Of a stretch of 64,000 bases of DNA, positions 50,778 to 60,490 are shown one piece after another. Within the stretch, counting starts at the first letter, position 1; every line of letters starts with the position of its first letter. The DNA is from Streptomyces flavotricini (GTDB taxonomy: Bacteria > Actinomycetota > Actinomycetes > Streptomycetales > Streptomycetaceae), in assembly GCF_020639365.1 (NCBI RefSeq), contig NZ_JAINUL010000001.1, forward strand, positions 702,547 through 766,546. The letters run 5' to 3'. Below the pieces are notes generated by a model. The model was not told where the DNA came from and did not search any database. It was given only the letters and a program-made list of their open reading frames with translations. A program made the position numbers and the translations under genes.

Positions 50778-52558
50778 CCGCCCAGTCCGCTCAGGCCGGT
50801 GGGCACGTGCATCTGCTTGACCGTCTTGCCGCCACCGACGTACATGTGCACGCCGCACGGCAGGCAGGGGTCGAAGCTGCGCACGGCGCGCATGATGTCG
50901 ATGCCCTTGAAGTTCTCCGGGGAGTTCTCCTCGAAGATCGGGGTGTTCTGGACGGCGTCCTCGTACGGTCCCGGGGTGCCGAAGGTGTCGCGGGTGCTGG
51001 CGTTCCACGGGGTGGGCGGGTACGGGTGGTAGTTGGCGATCTTGCCGTCGCGGATCACCATGTGGTGCGAGAGCACGCCGCGGACGGCCTCGGTGAAGCC
51101 GACTCCGATGGACTCGTCCGGGACCTCGAACTTCTCCCAGGTCTGGGTGCGTCCGGCGCGCACCTCGGCCAGGCCCTTCTCGGCGCAGTGCAGCGCGATG
51201 GCGGCCGCGTACGCCTGAAAGTACGTGCGGGCGCGGTTGCGCTCCAGCGCGTTGCTCCACTTCGGGATCTTCCACTCGAAGCGGGTCTCGGGCTTGGTCA
51301 TGGTCCGGGGCAGGGTGATGACCACGCTGTGGCCGGTGGCCTGGACGTAGTCGGTGTGGACGAGCCCGGACAGCGCGGTGGACCACAGGCGGGCGAGGGG
51401 GCCGCCGCCGGTGTCGAGGGCGAGGTGGTCCTTGCCGTCGAACCAGCGCGGGGACATCACCCAGCTGTACTTGTCGTCGAAGTTCCGCTTCTGCGGGGCC
51501 GGGATGGTGTGCTGGTTCCACGGGTGGCGGGCGTCGACCGGGTTGCCGAGCGGGTCGTGGGTGACGAACTTCTCCTGGCCCTGCCAGTCGTCGTAGTACG
51601 AGCTGCCGAGCAGGATGCGGATGCCGAGGTTGATCTCGGTGAGGTCGTTGGTGACCAGCTTCCCGTCCACCACCACGCCCGGGGTGACGAACATCTTCCG
51701 TCCCCAGTCGGTCATGTTGGCGTACGTGAAGTCGCAGTACTCGGGGTCGTTGAGCGCGCCCCAGCAGCCCAGCAGGACGCGCCGGCGGCCGACCTCCTCG
51801 TACCCGGGCAGGGCCTCGTAGAAGAAGTCGAAGAGGTCGTCGTGGAGCGGGACGACGCGCTTCATGAACTCGCAGTACCGCATGAGGCGGCTCATGTAGT
51901 CCGTGAAGAGCTGGACGGAGGCGATGGTGCCGACGCCGCCCGGGTAGAGGGTGGAGGGGTGCACGTGGCGCCCCTCCATCAGGCAGAACATCTCGCGCGT
52001 GTACCGGCTGACCTGGAGGGCCTCACGGTAGAACTCGCCCTCGATGGGGTTGAGCGAGCGCATGATGTCGGCGATGGTGCGGTAGCCGTGCTCCGCGGCG
52101 TGCGGTGCCTCGGTGCGCTCGGCCAGCTCGAGGACGCCGGGGTTGGTCTCGCGGACCATCTTCTCGCAGTAGTCGACCCCGACCAGGTTCTCCTGGAAGA
52201 TGTTGTGGTCGAACATGTACTCCGCCGACTCGCCCAGGTTGATGATCCACTCGGCGAGGTGGGGCGGCTTCACGCCGTACGCCATGTTCTGGGCGTAGAC
52301 GGAGCAGGTGGCGTGGTTGTCGCCGCAGATCCCGCAGATGCGGCTGGTGATGAAGTGCGCGTCGCGGGGGTCCTTGCCGCGCATGAAGACGCTGTAGCCG
52401 CGGAAGACGGACGAGGTGCTGTAGCACTCCGCGACCCTCTTCTGCTTGAAGTCGATCTTCGTGTGGATGCCGAGACTGCCCACGATCCGGGTGATCGGAT
52501 CCCAGGCCATCTCCACCAGGCCGCTGCCGTCACCGGCCGCCTTCGTCTTCGGTGTCAT
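50774..52558 (-). CDS. hhyL: [NiFe]-hydrogenase large subunit, group 1h
   Basis: 594 residues; carries the NiFe active site for H2 oxidation. Ligand motifs: N-terminal RICGICGDNHA (Cys75, Cys78, His82) and C-terminal DPCLPCGVHMY (Cys565, Cys568, His571), with a 23-residue tail for the protease to remove. Long SSVFRGYSVFMRGKDPRDAH and LVGVDYCEKMVRETNPGVLE segments agree with the actinobacterial group 1h (old group 5) enzymes that scavenge atmospheric H2. No export signal, so it acts in the cytoplasm or at the inner membrane face. It follows the small-subunit gene by 118 nt. Confidence 0.97.
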   Translation of the reverse strand: MTPKTKAAGDGSGLVEMAWDPITRIVGSLGIHTKIDFKQKRVAECYSTSSVFRGYSVFMRGKDPRDAHFITSRICGICGDNHATCSVYAQNMAYGVKPPHLAEWIINLGESAEYMFDHNIFQENLVGVDYCEKMVRETNPGVLELAERTEAPHAAEHGYRTIADIMRSLNPIEGEFYREALQVSRYTREMFCLMEGRHVHPSTLYPGGVGTIASVQLFTDYMSRLMRYCEFMKRVVPLHDDLFDFFYEALPGYEEVGRRRVLLGCWGALNDPEYCDFTYANMTDWGRKMFVTPGVVVDGKLVTNDLTEINLGIRILLGSSYYDDWQGQEKFVTHDPLGNPVDARHPWNQHTIPAPQKRNFDDKYSWVMSPRWFDGKDHLALDTGGGPLARLWSTALSGLVHTDYVQATGHSVVITLPRTMTKPETRFEWKIPKWSNALERNRARTYFQAYAAAIALHCAEKGLAEVRAGRTQTWEKFEVPDESIGVGFTEAVRGVLSHHMVIRDGKIANYHPYPPTPWNASTRDTFGTPGPYEDAVQNTPIFEENSPENFKGIDIMRAVRSFDPCLPCGVHMYVGGGKTVKQMHVPTGLSGLGG

Positions 52559-52676
52559 CTTGTCTGCCGTGACCCTTCTTGGAGACGGGAGCTGGGGGTT
52601 GGGGGATGCGCAGCGGTGGGGCGCGGACCCGGTGGACCCGGGTCCGCGGGCGGACGCGGGGAGGTGGGCGACCCGG

Positions 52677-53735
<1,059 letters not shown>

Positions 53736-53850
53736 GAGGATCGCTCCTTGGGAGGGGATGCGGGGGGGGTGGGTGGGGCCGGGGACGCGGGATGGGGCGG
53801 AACGGGGACGGCGGACGGGCAGGTGCTCCGCGCCGGCCTCACCTTTCTTG

Positions 53851-55641
53851 CTAGCAGCCGGCCGGGCCCGGCGCCCTGTCTTGTACGGCCGGTCCAGTGA
53901 CCCGGGGCCGCCGCGAGGGCAGGGGCGCGGTGCGCCGCCCCGGCACGGTCCGCTCCAGGTGGGCCGGGGTGCGGTCCGGAGTCTCCTTGCGCACGAAGGC
54001 GCGGCGCAGGGCGTGGTACGGGGCCCGCGGGTCGAAGAAGGTCTCCCGCATCCGTGCCAGCTCGGCCTCCCGGTAGGCGGCGAGCGGCCGGACGCTCTCG
54101 TCGGCGTCGCGGCGGGCCTTCTTGCCGGCGATCCGGGACAGGACGGCGGGCGAGCCCGCCACGCGGACGGCGAGCCGGGACGTCTCGTCCGCGAACTCCT
54201 GCGGGGCGCAGTCGATCGTGCGGTCGACCAGTCCGAGCCTGCGGGCGGCCTCGGCGCTGACCGGCAGGGCGTCGGCGGTGAGGCGGTCCGCGACGCCGGT
54301 TCCGGTCCGGCGGGGCAGCGTGTAGGTCCAGTACTCGGATCCGTACAGGCCCATGAGCCGGTAGTGCGGGTTGAGGACCACCCCGGCGCGGCACCAGACC
54401 TCGTCGGCGGCGAGGGCGAGCATGGCCCCGCCGGCGGCCGCGTTGCCGCCCAGGGCGGCCACGACGAACCGGTCGGTGGTGGTCAGCACGGCCTCCACGA
54501 GGTCGTCCATGGCGTTGATGTTGGCCCAGGACTCCTCGGCCGGGTCGGCGGCCGCCTCGATGACCCCGAGGTGGATGCCGTTGGAGAAGAAGTCGCGGCC
54601 GCCGCCGAGGACGAGTACGGAGACGGGCCGCGTGCAGGCCTCGCGGTAGGCGGCGAGCAGGCGCCGGCACTGCGTGGTGCTCATCGCGCCGCCGGGGAAG
54701 GAGAACGTGAGGAAGCCCGCCCCGCCCTGCTCCCGGTAGGTGATGTCGGACCAGGTCCGCGGGCCGCCGTCGGCCTCCGCCTCGGCGTACGGCGGCGCGG
54801 GGATCTCGGGGAGCGGTGGCAGCCGGTCGCCGAGGGCGAGGGTCGCGGGGAGTTTGACGGGGGCCGGCTCGCCCGGTTCGCCGGGCAGGCGCCGGGCGCG
54901 GAGCTCGGGGATCCACACGGCTCCGTCGGCGGTCGCCCTGCAGATGGCGCCCGCGCGGGTGGCGAGCAGCTCGCCGGGGCGGCCGCGCAGTCGGTCCTCG
55001 GGGTGTCCGCCGTGCAGGAACCACTGGCCGCCGAGCAGTTCGTCGAGTACTCCCGGCTGGGAATCGGCGGCGCGCAGCGCGCGGACGACGCTGCGCGTGG
55101 AGTCGTTCGCCCAGTCGATGCGGCGCATCTCCTGGCGCAGGTACGGCCGGGCGCGGCCGGAGCCCTGCCGCTCGGGGACGTACGTGCCGCCTGCGTAGCG
55201 GTCGACGGCCGTCAGCACCGCGGCCAGGGCGGCGTCGGCGATCTCGCCGCGGTAGGCGTCGCTCTTGCCGACGGGCGCCAGCGTGCACTCCGCGGTGGCC
55301 CAGACGTCGCCCGCGTCCATCTCCTCGCAGGCCTGGAGGACGGTGACGCCCCAGCGGGTCGTGTCCTCGGCGATGGCCCAGTCGAGCGAGGAGGGCCCAC
55401 GGTCGCCGACGGGCCCGGGGTGGACGATCAGGCAGGTGTGGGCGGACCACACCTCACGCGGGATGGGGGTCTTCAGCATCGGTGCGAGCACGAGGTCGGG
55501 CCGGTGGCGGTCGACGGCCTCGACGAGGGAGACGCCGGGCAGGGCGAGCTCGACGGCCACACTGTGCCCCCGGTCCCTCAGTTCCGCATGGACGCGCTGA
55601 GTGAGACTGTTGAACGCGCTGGCGGCGAGCAGGATGTGCAC
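53851..55641 (-). CDS. hypX: HypX/HoxX-type CO-ligand synthase for hydrogenase
   Basis: 596 residues with two domains: an N-terminal formyltransferase-like part (HILLAASAFNSLTQRVHAEL, LIVHPGPVGDRGPSSLDWAI, EMDAGDVWATAEC) and a C-terminal enoyl-CoA-hydratase-like part (GGGRDFFSNGIHLGVIEAAA, AALGGNAAAGGAMLALAADE). HypX turns formyl-tetrahydrofolate into the CO ligand of the NiFe site under aerobic conditions. GTG at 55641 with GGGAG 6 nt upstream is preferred over a TTG at 55653. First gene of the minus-strand hydrogenase locus, consistent with an O2-exposed lifestyle. Confidence 0.94.
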   Translation of the reverse strand: MHILLAASAFNSLTQRVHAELRDRGHSVAVELALPGVSLVEAVDRHRPDLVLAPMLKTPIPREVWSAHTCLIVHPGPVGDRGPSSLDWAIAEDTTRWGVTVLQACEEMDAGDVWATAECTLAPVGKSDAYRGEIADAALAAVLTAVDRYAGGTYVPERQGSGRARPYLRQEMRRIDWANDSTRSVVRALRAADSQPGVLDELLGGQWFLHGGHPEDRLRGRPGELLATRAGAICRATADGAVWIPELRARRLPGEPGEPAPVKLPATLALGDRLPPLPEIPAPPYAEAEADGGPRTWSDITYREQGGAGFLTFSFPGGAMSTTQCRRLLAAYREACTRPVSVLVLGGGRDFFSNGIHLGVIEAAADPAEESWANINAMDDLVEAVLTTTDRFVVAALGGNAAAGGAMLALAADEVWCRAGVVLNPHYRLMGLYGSEYWTYTLPRRTGTGVADRLTADALPVSAEAARRLGLVDRTIDCAPQEFADETSRLAVRVAGSPAVLSRIAGKKARRDADESVRPLAAYREAELARMRETFFDPRAPYHALRRAFVRKETPDRTPAHLERTVPGRRTAPLPSRRPRVTGPAVQDRAPGPAGC

Positions 55642-55943
55642 GTGATCTCCCAAGCGTCCGGCCCCCGGCCATCTGCGGCCGCGTCAGGTACGGCCGCTGG
55701 CGATCGTCGACCACGGGCGCCCGCGGGCCGGTGAGACCTACGGGGGTGTCACCCGGAAGTGGCCACCCGGAGCCGCCACCTGGTGGAGGGTTCGGGCGGC
55801 CCGCCGGCGTCGCGGAGCACGTACCGGAGGCCGTCGCCGCGTGACGGCACCCGCCGCCCGCCGCCTCCCGATCTTCGGCGGATATTCTTCATGCGCGCCG
55901 CGGGCAGCCACGGCGCCCGGAAGCAGATGAGATGGAGCCCCCG
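55642..55943. other. Divergent promoter region of the hydrogenase locus
   Basis: 302 nt. Two CACCCGGA direct repeats (55750-55757 and 55764-55771), 14 bp apart, lie 110-130 nt upstream of hypX. TATTCT (55883-55888) is a plausible -10 for the rightward gene at 55944. I could not define the hydrogenase promoter. Confidence 0.35.
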
Positions 55944-56300
55944 ATGGACGTGCAGCACTTCGAGCGGATCACCGCATTCATCGAGGCGCGGCTGACCCCG
56001 CTGTTCGACGAGGCCACCGGCAGCGAGCGCGGTTTCGCGATGGACGACACCTCCCGGGCCCTGCGCGCGCTGCGCAACGCCGTGCTGGAGGCCTCGGCGG
56101 TCAAGGGGCTCATCGAGAAGCGGGCCACGGCCGAGCCGGCACTGCGCCGGGTCATCGACCAGTCGGTGGAGCACCACTGGGACGTGCTGCGCGGCATCGC
56201 CCGCCAGTGGGAGGACCACGGCGACTTCCTGCGCGAGTTCAAGCGGCACGCGTGGGAGCTCGACGAGGCCCTGGCCGCTCCGGCCGCCACGGAGGGCTGA
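55944..56300 (+). CDS. Small helical protein, unknown
   Basis: 118 residues, almost entirely helical and charged: HFERITAFIEARLTPLFDEA, RALRALRNAVLEASAVKGLI, RRVIDQSVEHHWDVLRGIAR, QWEDHGDFLREFKRHAWELD. Several His and Glu/Asp (VEHHWDVL, EDHGDF) could suggest metal binding, but the spacing does not fit hemerythrin. ATG 55944 has GGAG 6 nt upstream. No family recognised. It faces away from hypX across 302 nt. Confidence 0.65.
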   Translation: MDVQHFERITAFIEARLTPLFDEATGSERGFAMDDTSRALRALRNAVLEASAVKGLIEKRATAEPALRRVIDQSVEHHWDVLRGIARQWEDHGDFLREFKRHAWELDEALAAPAATEG

Positions 56301-56389
56301 GCCCCGCGGCACCCGTGGCTCCCGTACGGTTCCGCCGTGCCGGAGCGACAATGGGGTGAGACCCACTGCCGAGCCCGGCAGGAGACGAG

Positions 56390-57529
56390 ATGAACGGCTC
56401 GGTCCCCATCGGACGTGTCGTCGGAGTGCCGCTGCGGATGCACTGGAGCGTGCCGCTGCTCGTCGTGCTGTTCGCGTACGGGCTCGGCCGCCAGACCCTC
56501 CCCGTGTGGACTCCCGGGCGCTCGAACGCCGTGTACACCCTCGCCAGCGTGGTGGGGGCCCTGCTGCTGATGGGCAGCCTGCTCCTGCACGAGACGGCGC
56601 ACGCCGCGATGGCCCGCCGCAGCAAGATCTCCGTCGAGGACGTCACCCTGTGGGCGCTGGGCGGGATGACCCGGATGGGCCGGCCGCAGAGCGCCGGGGC
56701 GGCCTTCGCCGTGGCGGTGAGCGGTCCGCTGACCAGCCTGGTCATCGGCGGCGCCGCGGTCGGCGCGGGGATCGGGCTGGACGCCCTGCTCGGCTGGGCG
56801 GTACCCGCCGCCGTCCTGGTCTGGCTGGGCTGGGCGAACCTGTTCCTCGGCGTGTTCAACCTGCTGCCGGCCTCGCCGCTCGACGGCGGTCGGGTGCTCC
56901 AGGCCCTGCTGTGGTGGCGCACGGGCGACCGGGACCGCGCGGACCGGGCGGCCTCGCGCAGCGGGCAGGTCATGGGCGTACTGCTGGCGGCGCTGGGCTG
57001 GGTCTCCTTCCTGCGCGGGTCCTCGGGCGGGCTGTGGCTCGTCGTCATCGGCGTGTTCATCACGTTCGTCGCGGGCGCGGAGCGCCAGCGGGCCGTCCTG
57101 CAGACGGGGCTGCGGGGTGTGCGCGTGGCCGATGCCATGTCGAGCCCGGTGGCGGCCGGCGCCGACTGGCTGAGCGTGCGGCGGTTCATCGAGGAGGTGG
57201 CCGTCGGGTCCCGGCATTCCGCCCTGCCGCTGCTCGATTTCGACGGCCGCCCGAGCGGGGTGGTGCACGTACGCGGGCTGGCCCGGATCCCGGAGGCGCA
57301 GCGGGACGCGCTGCGCGTGCGGGACGCGGCGACCCCGCTGGAGCGGTGCGCGGTGGCGGCCCCCGGTGATCTGCTGGGCGAGGCCCTGGACGCGCTGAGG
57401 CCGGGTGTCGGGCTGCCGCTGCTGGTGGTGGACGCGGACCGGCTGGTGGGGATCGTCACCGCGAAGGACGTCACCCGGCTCGTGGAGCGGCAGGCGCTGG
57501 GCGGGGGCGGGGCCCGGGAGCCCGGGTGA
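56390..57529 (+). CDS. Site-2-type M50 metalloprotease with CBS domains
   Basis: 379 residues. Zinc site HETAH (His67, Glu68, His71) in LLLHETAHAAMARRSKISVE and the third ligand Asp165 in FNLLPASPLDGGRVLQALLW, both in membrane helices; about six helices in total. A pair of CBS motifs from residue 245 on (VRVADAMSSPVAAGADWLSV and PLLVVDADRLVGIVTAKDVT) is expected to bind adenosine nucleotides. Cleaves within membranes, for example anti-sigma factors or sporulation proteins; the target is unknown. A CACAAT/GACAAT-like -10 is at 56345. Confidence 0.92.
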   Translation: MNGSVPIGRVVGVPLRMHWSVPLLVVLFAYGLGRQTLPVWTPGRSNAVYTLASVVGALLLMGSLLLHETAHAAMARRSKISVEDVTLWALGGMTRMGRPQSAGAAFAVAVSGPLTSLVIGGAAVGAGIGLDALLGWAVPAAVLVWLGWANLFLGVFNLLPASPLDGGRVLQALLWWRTGDRDRADRAASRSGQVMGVLLAALGWVSFLRGSSGGLWLVVIGVFITFVAGAERQRAVLQTGLRGVRVADAMSSPVAAGADWLSVRRFIEEVAVGSRHSALPLLDFDGRPSGVVHVRGLARIPEAQRDALRVRDAATPLERCAVAAPGDLLGEALDALRPGVGLPLLVVDADRLVGIVTAKDVTRLVERQALGGGGAREPG

Positions 57530-57570
57530 GTGGGGCACGGGCGGGCGGGGCGCGGGACAATGGGGGTGCG

Positions 57571-58311
57571 ATGCCGTACGTAGCCGTGAGCGCCCTGAGC
57601 CATGCCGGGCTGGTACGCGACCACAACGAGGACAGCCTCGTCGTCGGGCCGTGGACGCTGTGCGCCGGTGTGACCCGCAACCCGCAGACGTTCGTGTTCC
57701 CGCTCGGTGCGCCGCTGCTCGTCGCGGTCGCCGACGGGATCGGCGGACAGCCGGCCGGGGAGGTGGCCAGTGCGCTGGTCGTACGGCAGCTCGCGATGCT
57801 CGGGCCCTCCCTGGACAGCGAGGGGGCCGTGCGCGAGGCGCTCGCCCTGTGCAACCACGCGGTGTTCGCGGCGGGTGACAGCGATCCGGAGCTGGCCACC
57901 ATGGGCACGACCGTGGCCGGTGCGGTCGTCCTGGAGGACTCGCTGATCTCGTTCAACGTCGGTGACAGCCGGGTGCTCGACGCCACGGCCCAGGAGCTCC
58001 GGCAGGTGAGCGTGGACGACAATCCGCCACTGGAGCCGGGGCAGCGCACCACGTCCCTGCTGACCCAGGCGCTCGGCGGTGCCCGCCGCCACGGAGGGAT
58101 CACCCCGCACGTCTCGACGCAGCCGCTGCCGGCCGGAGCCCGCTACCTGGTGTGCTCGGACGGGCTGACCGACCCGGTGCCGCCCGAGGAGCTCGACGCG
58201 CTGCTGCGGGTGCACGACGACGGCAAGGCGGCCTTCGAGCTGTGGAAGGCCGCCATCGAGGCCGGCGGCCCGGACAACATCACGCTCGCCCTGGTCAGGA
58301 TCGGCGACTAG
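57571..58311 (+). CDS. PP2C-family serine/threonine phosphatase
   Basis: 246 residues with the metal-binding PP2C motifs: GLVRDHNEDSLVVG, LVAVADGIGGQPAGEVASAL, MGTTVAGAVVL, FNVGDSRVLDA, YLVCSDGLTD and GGPDNITLALVRIG. Single domain, cytosolic. It lies 41 nt after the M50 protease gene; GACAAT at 57556-57561 just before the ATG might be its own -10. The partner kinase is not nearby. Confidence 0.93.
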   Translation: MPYVAVSALSHAGLVRDHNEDSLVVGPWTLCAGVTRNPQTFVFPLGAPLLVAVADGIGGQPAGEVASALVVRQLAMLGPSLDSEGAVREALALCNHAVFAAGDSDPELATMGTTVAGAVVLEDSLISFNVGDSRVLDATAQELRQVSVDDNPPLEPGQRTTSLLTQALGGARRHGGITPHVSTQPLPAGARYLVCSDGLTDPVPPEELDALLRVHDDGKAAFELWKAAIEAGGPDNITLALVRIGD

Positions 58312-58317
58312 AAGCGG

Positions 58318-58347
58318 CCCCACGGGTCACCGGGTGTGACCGTGGGG
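58318..58347. terminator. Terminator between PP2C and the LysR-like gene
   Basis: CCCCACGGGTCAC and GTGACCGTGGGG form a 12-bp stem with one bulged G and a 5-nt loop, between convergent genes. Confidence 0.65.
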
Positions 58348-58388
58348 GGGCGCCGGGCGTGCACGTACGGGGCATCGGGCCGGAGCGC

Positions 58389-59204
58389 CTACGGCCGGCG
58401 GCGCGGCTTTCCGCCCTTGCCGCCCTTGGCGCCCTTGGCGCCGCCCTTCGCTCCGCCTGAGCCGCCGGAGCCTCCGCGCGGGTTCTTGCCGCCCGTCTTC
58501 CCGGCCGCGGGCTTGCGTCCCGTGCCCGCCCCCTCGGGGCGCTTTCGCTGCTTCGGCTGCGGCGGGGTCGGGGCGCCGCGGCCGCGCGTGCTGTTGACCG
58601 TCCGGCCGCGCACGATCCCGATGAACTCCTCGACCAGGTCGGTGGGTTCACCGTCGAGTTCGAGGAACGACAGGGCGACCCGGGACTGGGGCGCGTCCGT
58701 CACCGTCCGGTACGTGAGGTCCTTGCGGTGGTGAAGGCGGGCCAGGGACTGCGGGACGACGAGGACGCCGATCCCGGCCGCCACCAGCTCGATCGCGTCC
58801 GCGGTCGTAGCGGGGCGTTCGAACGCGGGCTTGCCCGGCAGGCTCTCCCACTCCAGGGGGTCGTCCAGCGGATGCAGCACGATCTCGTCGGCGAGGTCCC
58901 CGGTGGAGACCTCCTCCACGGCCGCCACGAGGTGGTCCTTCGGGACCACGACGACCGTGGTCTCGGTGTAGAGGGGGATCGCGGCCAGGCCCGTCCGGTC
59001 GATCGGCAGCCGTACGAAGGCGGCGTCGGCTCCGCCGCCCCGCAGCGCGCCGGGGGCTTCGGCGGCGGACACCTGCAGGAGGGTGAGCGGGACGTCCGGC
59101 AGGCGCTCGTTCCAGATCCGCACCCACTTGCTGGGCGTCACTCCGGGGACGTACGCGAGCCGGAACGAGGGAGATGCCGTGGGAGATGCTTCCGAGCCTG
59201 TCAC
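58389..59204 (-). CDS. LysR substrate-binding domain protein without HTH, basic C-terminal tail
   Basis: 271 residues. Residues 12-205 form a LysR-type effector domain (FRLAYVPGVTPSKWVRIWNE, ADAAFVRLPIDRTGLAAIPL, VVVVPKDHLVAAVEEVSTGD, GIGVLVVPQSLARLHHRKDL), but the N-terminal DNA-binding helix-turn-helix is absent and the start follows a normal ribosome region, so this is not a simple truncation. The last 60 residues are disordered and very basic (Lys/Gly/Arg/Pro repeats such as GGAKGGAKGAKGGKGGKPRR). It may bind a ligand while held to DNA or RNA by its tail. Convergent with PP2C. Confidence 0.85.
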   Translation of the reverse strand: MTGSEASPTASPSFRLAYVPGVTPSKWVRIWNERLPDVPLTLLQVSAAEAPGALRGGGADAAFVRLPIDRTGLAAIPLYTETTVVVVPKDHLVAAVEEVSTGDLADEIVLHPLDDPLEWESLPGKPAFERPATTADAIELVAAGIGVLVVPQSLARLHHRKDLTYRTVTDAPQSRVALSFLELDGEPTDLVEEFIGIVRGRTVNSTRGRGAPTPPQPKQRKRPEGAGTGRKPAAGKTGGKNPRGGSGGSGGAKGGAKGAKGGKGGKPRRRP

Positions 59205-59249
59205 CCGGCCAGGTTACCGGCCGTGGTCAGAAGTAGCGCACACGCTCGA

Positions 59250-59255
59250 TACCCT
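59250..59255 (+). promoter_or_regulatory. -10 element for a likely leaderless DUF5997 transcript
   Basis: TACCCT lies 7 nt before the ATG at 59263 with no ribosome site, like the elements at 14770 and 15616. Confidence 0.45.
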
Positions 59256-59262
59256 TGACCCC

Positions 59263-59667
59263 ATGACGTCGCACAAGACCACCCAGACCATGAAGCCCGC
59301 CACCGCGGCGAAGAAGCTGGGTGTGTACCTCGAAGCCACCCCCGCTGAGTTCCAGGAGGGTGTCGTGACCCGCAGCGAGCTGAACGCGCTGCAGGCCGAG
59401 CCGCCCCAGTGGCTGCAGGAACTGCGACGCAACGGCCCGCACCCCCGGCCCGTGGTCGCGTCCAAGCTCGGCGTCTCGATCGCCGGCCTCGCGCGCGGCG
59501 GGGTCACCGAGGCCCTCACCACGGAGCAGATCGACGCGCTGAAGCAGGAGAACCCGGAGTGGCTCCAGAAGGAGCGGGCCACCCAGGCCGAGGTCCGCAA
59601 GGAAGCGGTCCGCATCAAGGAGAAGCACGCCGAGCAGGCGGAGCGCCTTCAGCAGTCCGGCTCCTGA
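59263..59667 (+). CDS. DUF5997 family protein
   Basis: 134 residues: MKPATAAKKLGVYLEATPAE, FQEGVVTRSELNALQAEPPQ, RPVVASKLGVSIAGLARGGV, TTEQIDALKQENPEWLQKER, then a charged helix to the end. This is the actinobacterial DUF5997 family, with two helix-turn-helix-like units (KKLGVYLEATP, SKLGVSIAGLA) that suggest DNA binding; the function is not established. Divergent from the LysR-like gene, 58 nt apart, a conserved neighbourhood in streptomycetes as far as I recall. Confidence 0.85.
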   Translation: MTSHKTTQTMKPATAAKKLGVYLEATPAEFQEGVVTRSELNALQAEPPQWLQELRRNGPHPRPVVASKLGVSIAGLARGGVTEALTTEQIDALKQENPEWLQKERATQAEVRKEAVRIKEKHAEQAERLQQSGS

Positions 59668-59760
59668 CCCGCGTGCGCCGCGGGGCGCCGGGGCGGCGCC
59701 CCTGACGGCGAAGTGCCCCGAAGCGCCCGCCCCGTCCGCATTTCATCAAAGATCACCGGA

Positions 59761-60483
59761 ATGCGGACGGCGCGCCGCGGGCAGACCTGCGGCGTGATCT
59801 CGCGACTCCTCGCCCCGTTCCGGCGCGCCCGCACCACCCTCGTCTTCTCCGCCGACTTCGGCTCGACGTCCCGGTGGGTCGCCGGCCGGACCTCGGCCTT
59901 CCCCGACAACGGCCCGGTCAATCCGGGCGACAACAAACTGGACCACCTGGTCGACGACCCCTCCTACTGCCGCGGCGGAACCTTCCGCGCCACCCGGCGG
60001 CCCGACGGCAACTGGGACTCCGGCCTGCTGACCACCGAAGGCAGCGAAGAGGGCTTCCTGCTGCGCGCGGAGGACGTACTGGAAGCCCGGGTCAGGCTGC
60101 CGGAGGCCGTCGGCGCCTGGCCCGCGATCTGGACCTGGCGGAACGGCGGCCAGGAGGTCGACGTCTTCGAGTACCACCCCGACAACCCGGACCTGCTGGA
60201 ACTCTCCAACCACGTCCGGGGCGGGGGCTCGCACTACTACCACGACCCGGCCATCCGCCCCGGCGCATGGGTCGACCTCAAGGTCAAGTTCGGTACGACC
60301 TCGGTCGTCTGGTGGGTCAACGGCACCCGCGCGTACGCCGATCACAGCGGCGTGGGCCGACGATGGCGGGCGTACCTCATCGTGAACCTCTCCGTGTGCG
60401 CCGGCCGCTACCACCCGGCCCCCGACCACTCCCTCACGGAGATGTCGTACGAGGTCTCGGACCTGCGGGTGTACCGCAGTTAG
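59761..60483 (+). CDS. GH16-like beta-glucanase domain protein
   Basis: 240 residues. A jelly-roll of the GH16 kind: SADFGSTSRWVAG, LEARVRLPEAVGAWPAIWTW, catalytic motif QEVDVFEYH (ExDxxE, with the nucleophile and acid/base glutamates), then GRRWRAYLIVNLSVCAGRYH and SYEVSDLRVYRS. It should act on beta-glucans or related polysaccharides. No signal peptide is visible from ATG 59761; GTG 59794 is another possible start. That is odd for an extracellular enzyme, so it may be cytosolic or leave by another route. Convergent with the next gene, 7 nt apart. Confidence 0.72.
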   Translation: MRTARRGQTCGVISRLLAPFRRARTTLVFSADFGSTSRWVAGRTSAFPDNGPVNPGDNKLDHLVDDPSYCRGGTFRATRRPDGNWDSGLLTTEGSEEGFLLRAEDVLEARVRLPEAVGAWPAIWTWRNGGQEVDVFEYHPDNPDLLELSNHVRGGGSHYYHDPAIRPGAWVDLKVKFGTTSVVWWVNGTRAYADHSGVGRRWRAYLIVNLSVCAGRYHPAPDHSLTEMSYEVSDLRVYRS

Positions 60484-60490
60484 GCCGGGA

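Noticed and set aside
55642..55653. TTG start for hypX four codons upstream
   Set aside because: The GTG at 55641 has a well-spaced GGGAG; TTG would leave the ribosome site inside the gene.
55944..56300. Hemerythrin-like or DUF6221 assignment for the small helical protein
   Set aside because: Histidine and acid spacing does not match hemerythrin, and the DUF6221 segments I know are absent.
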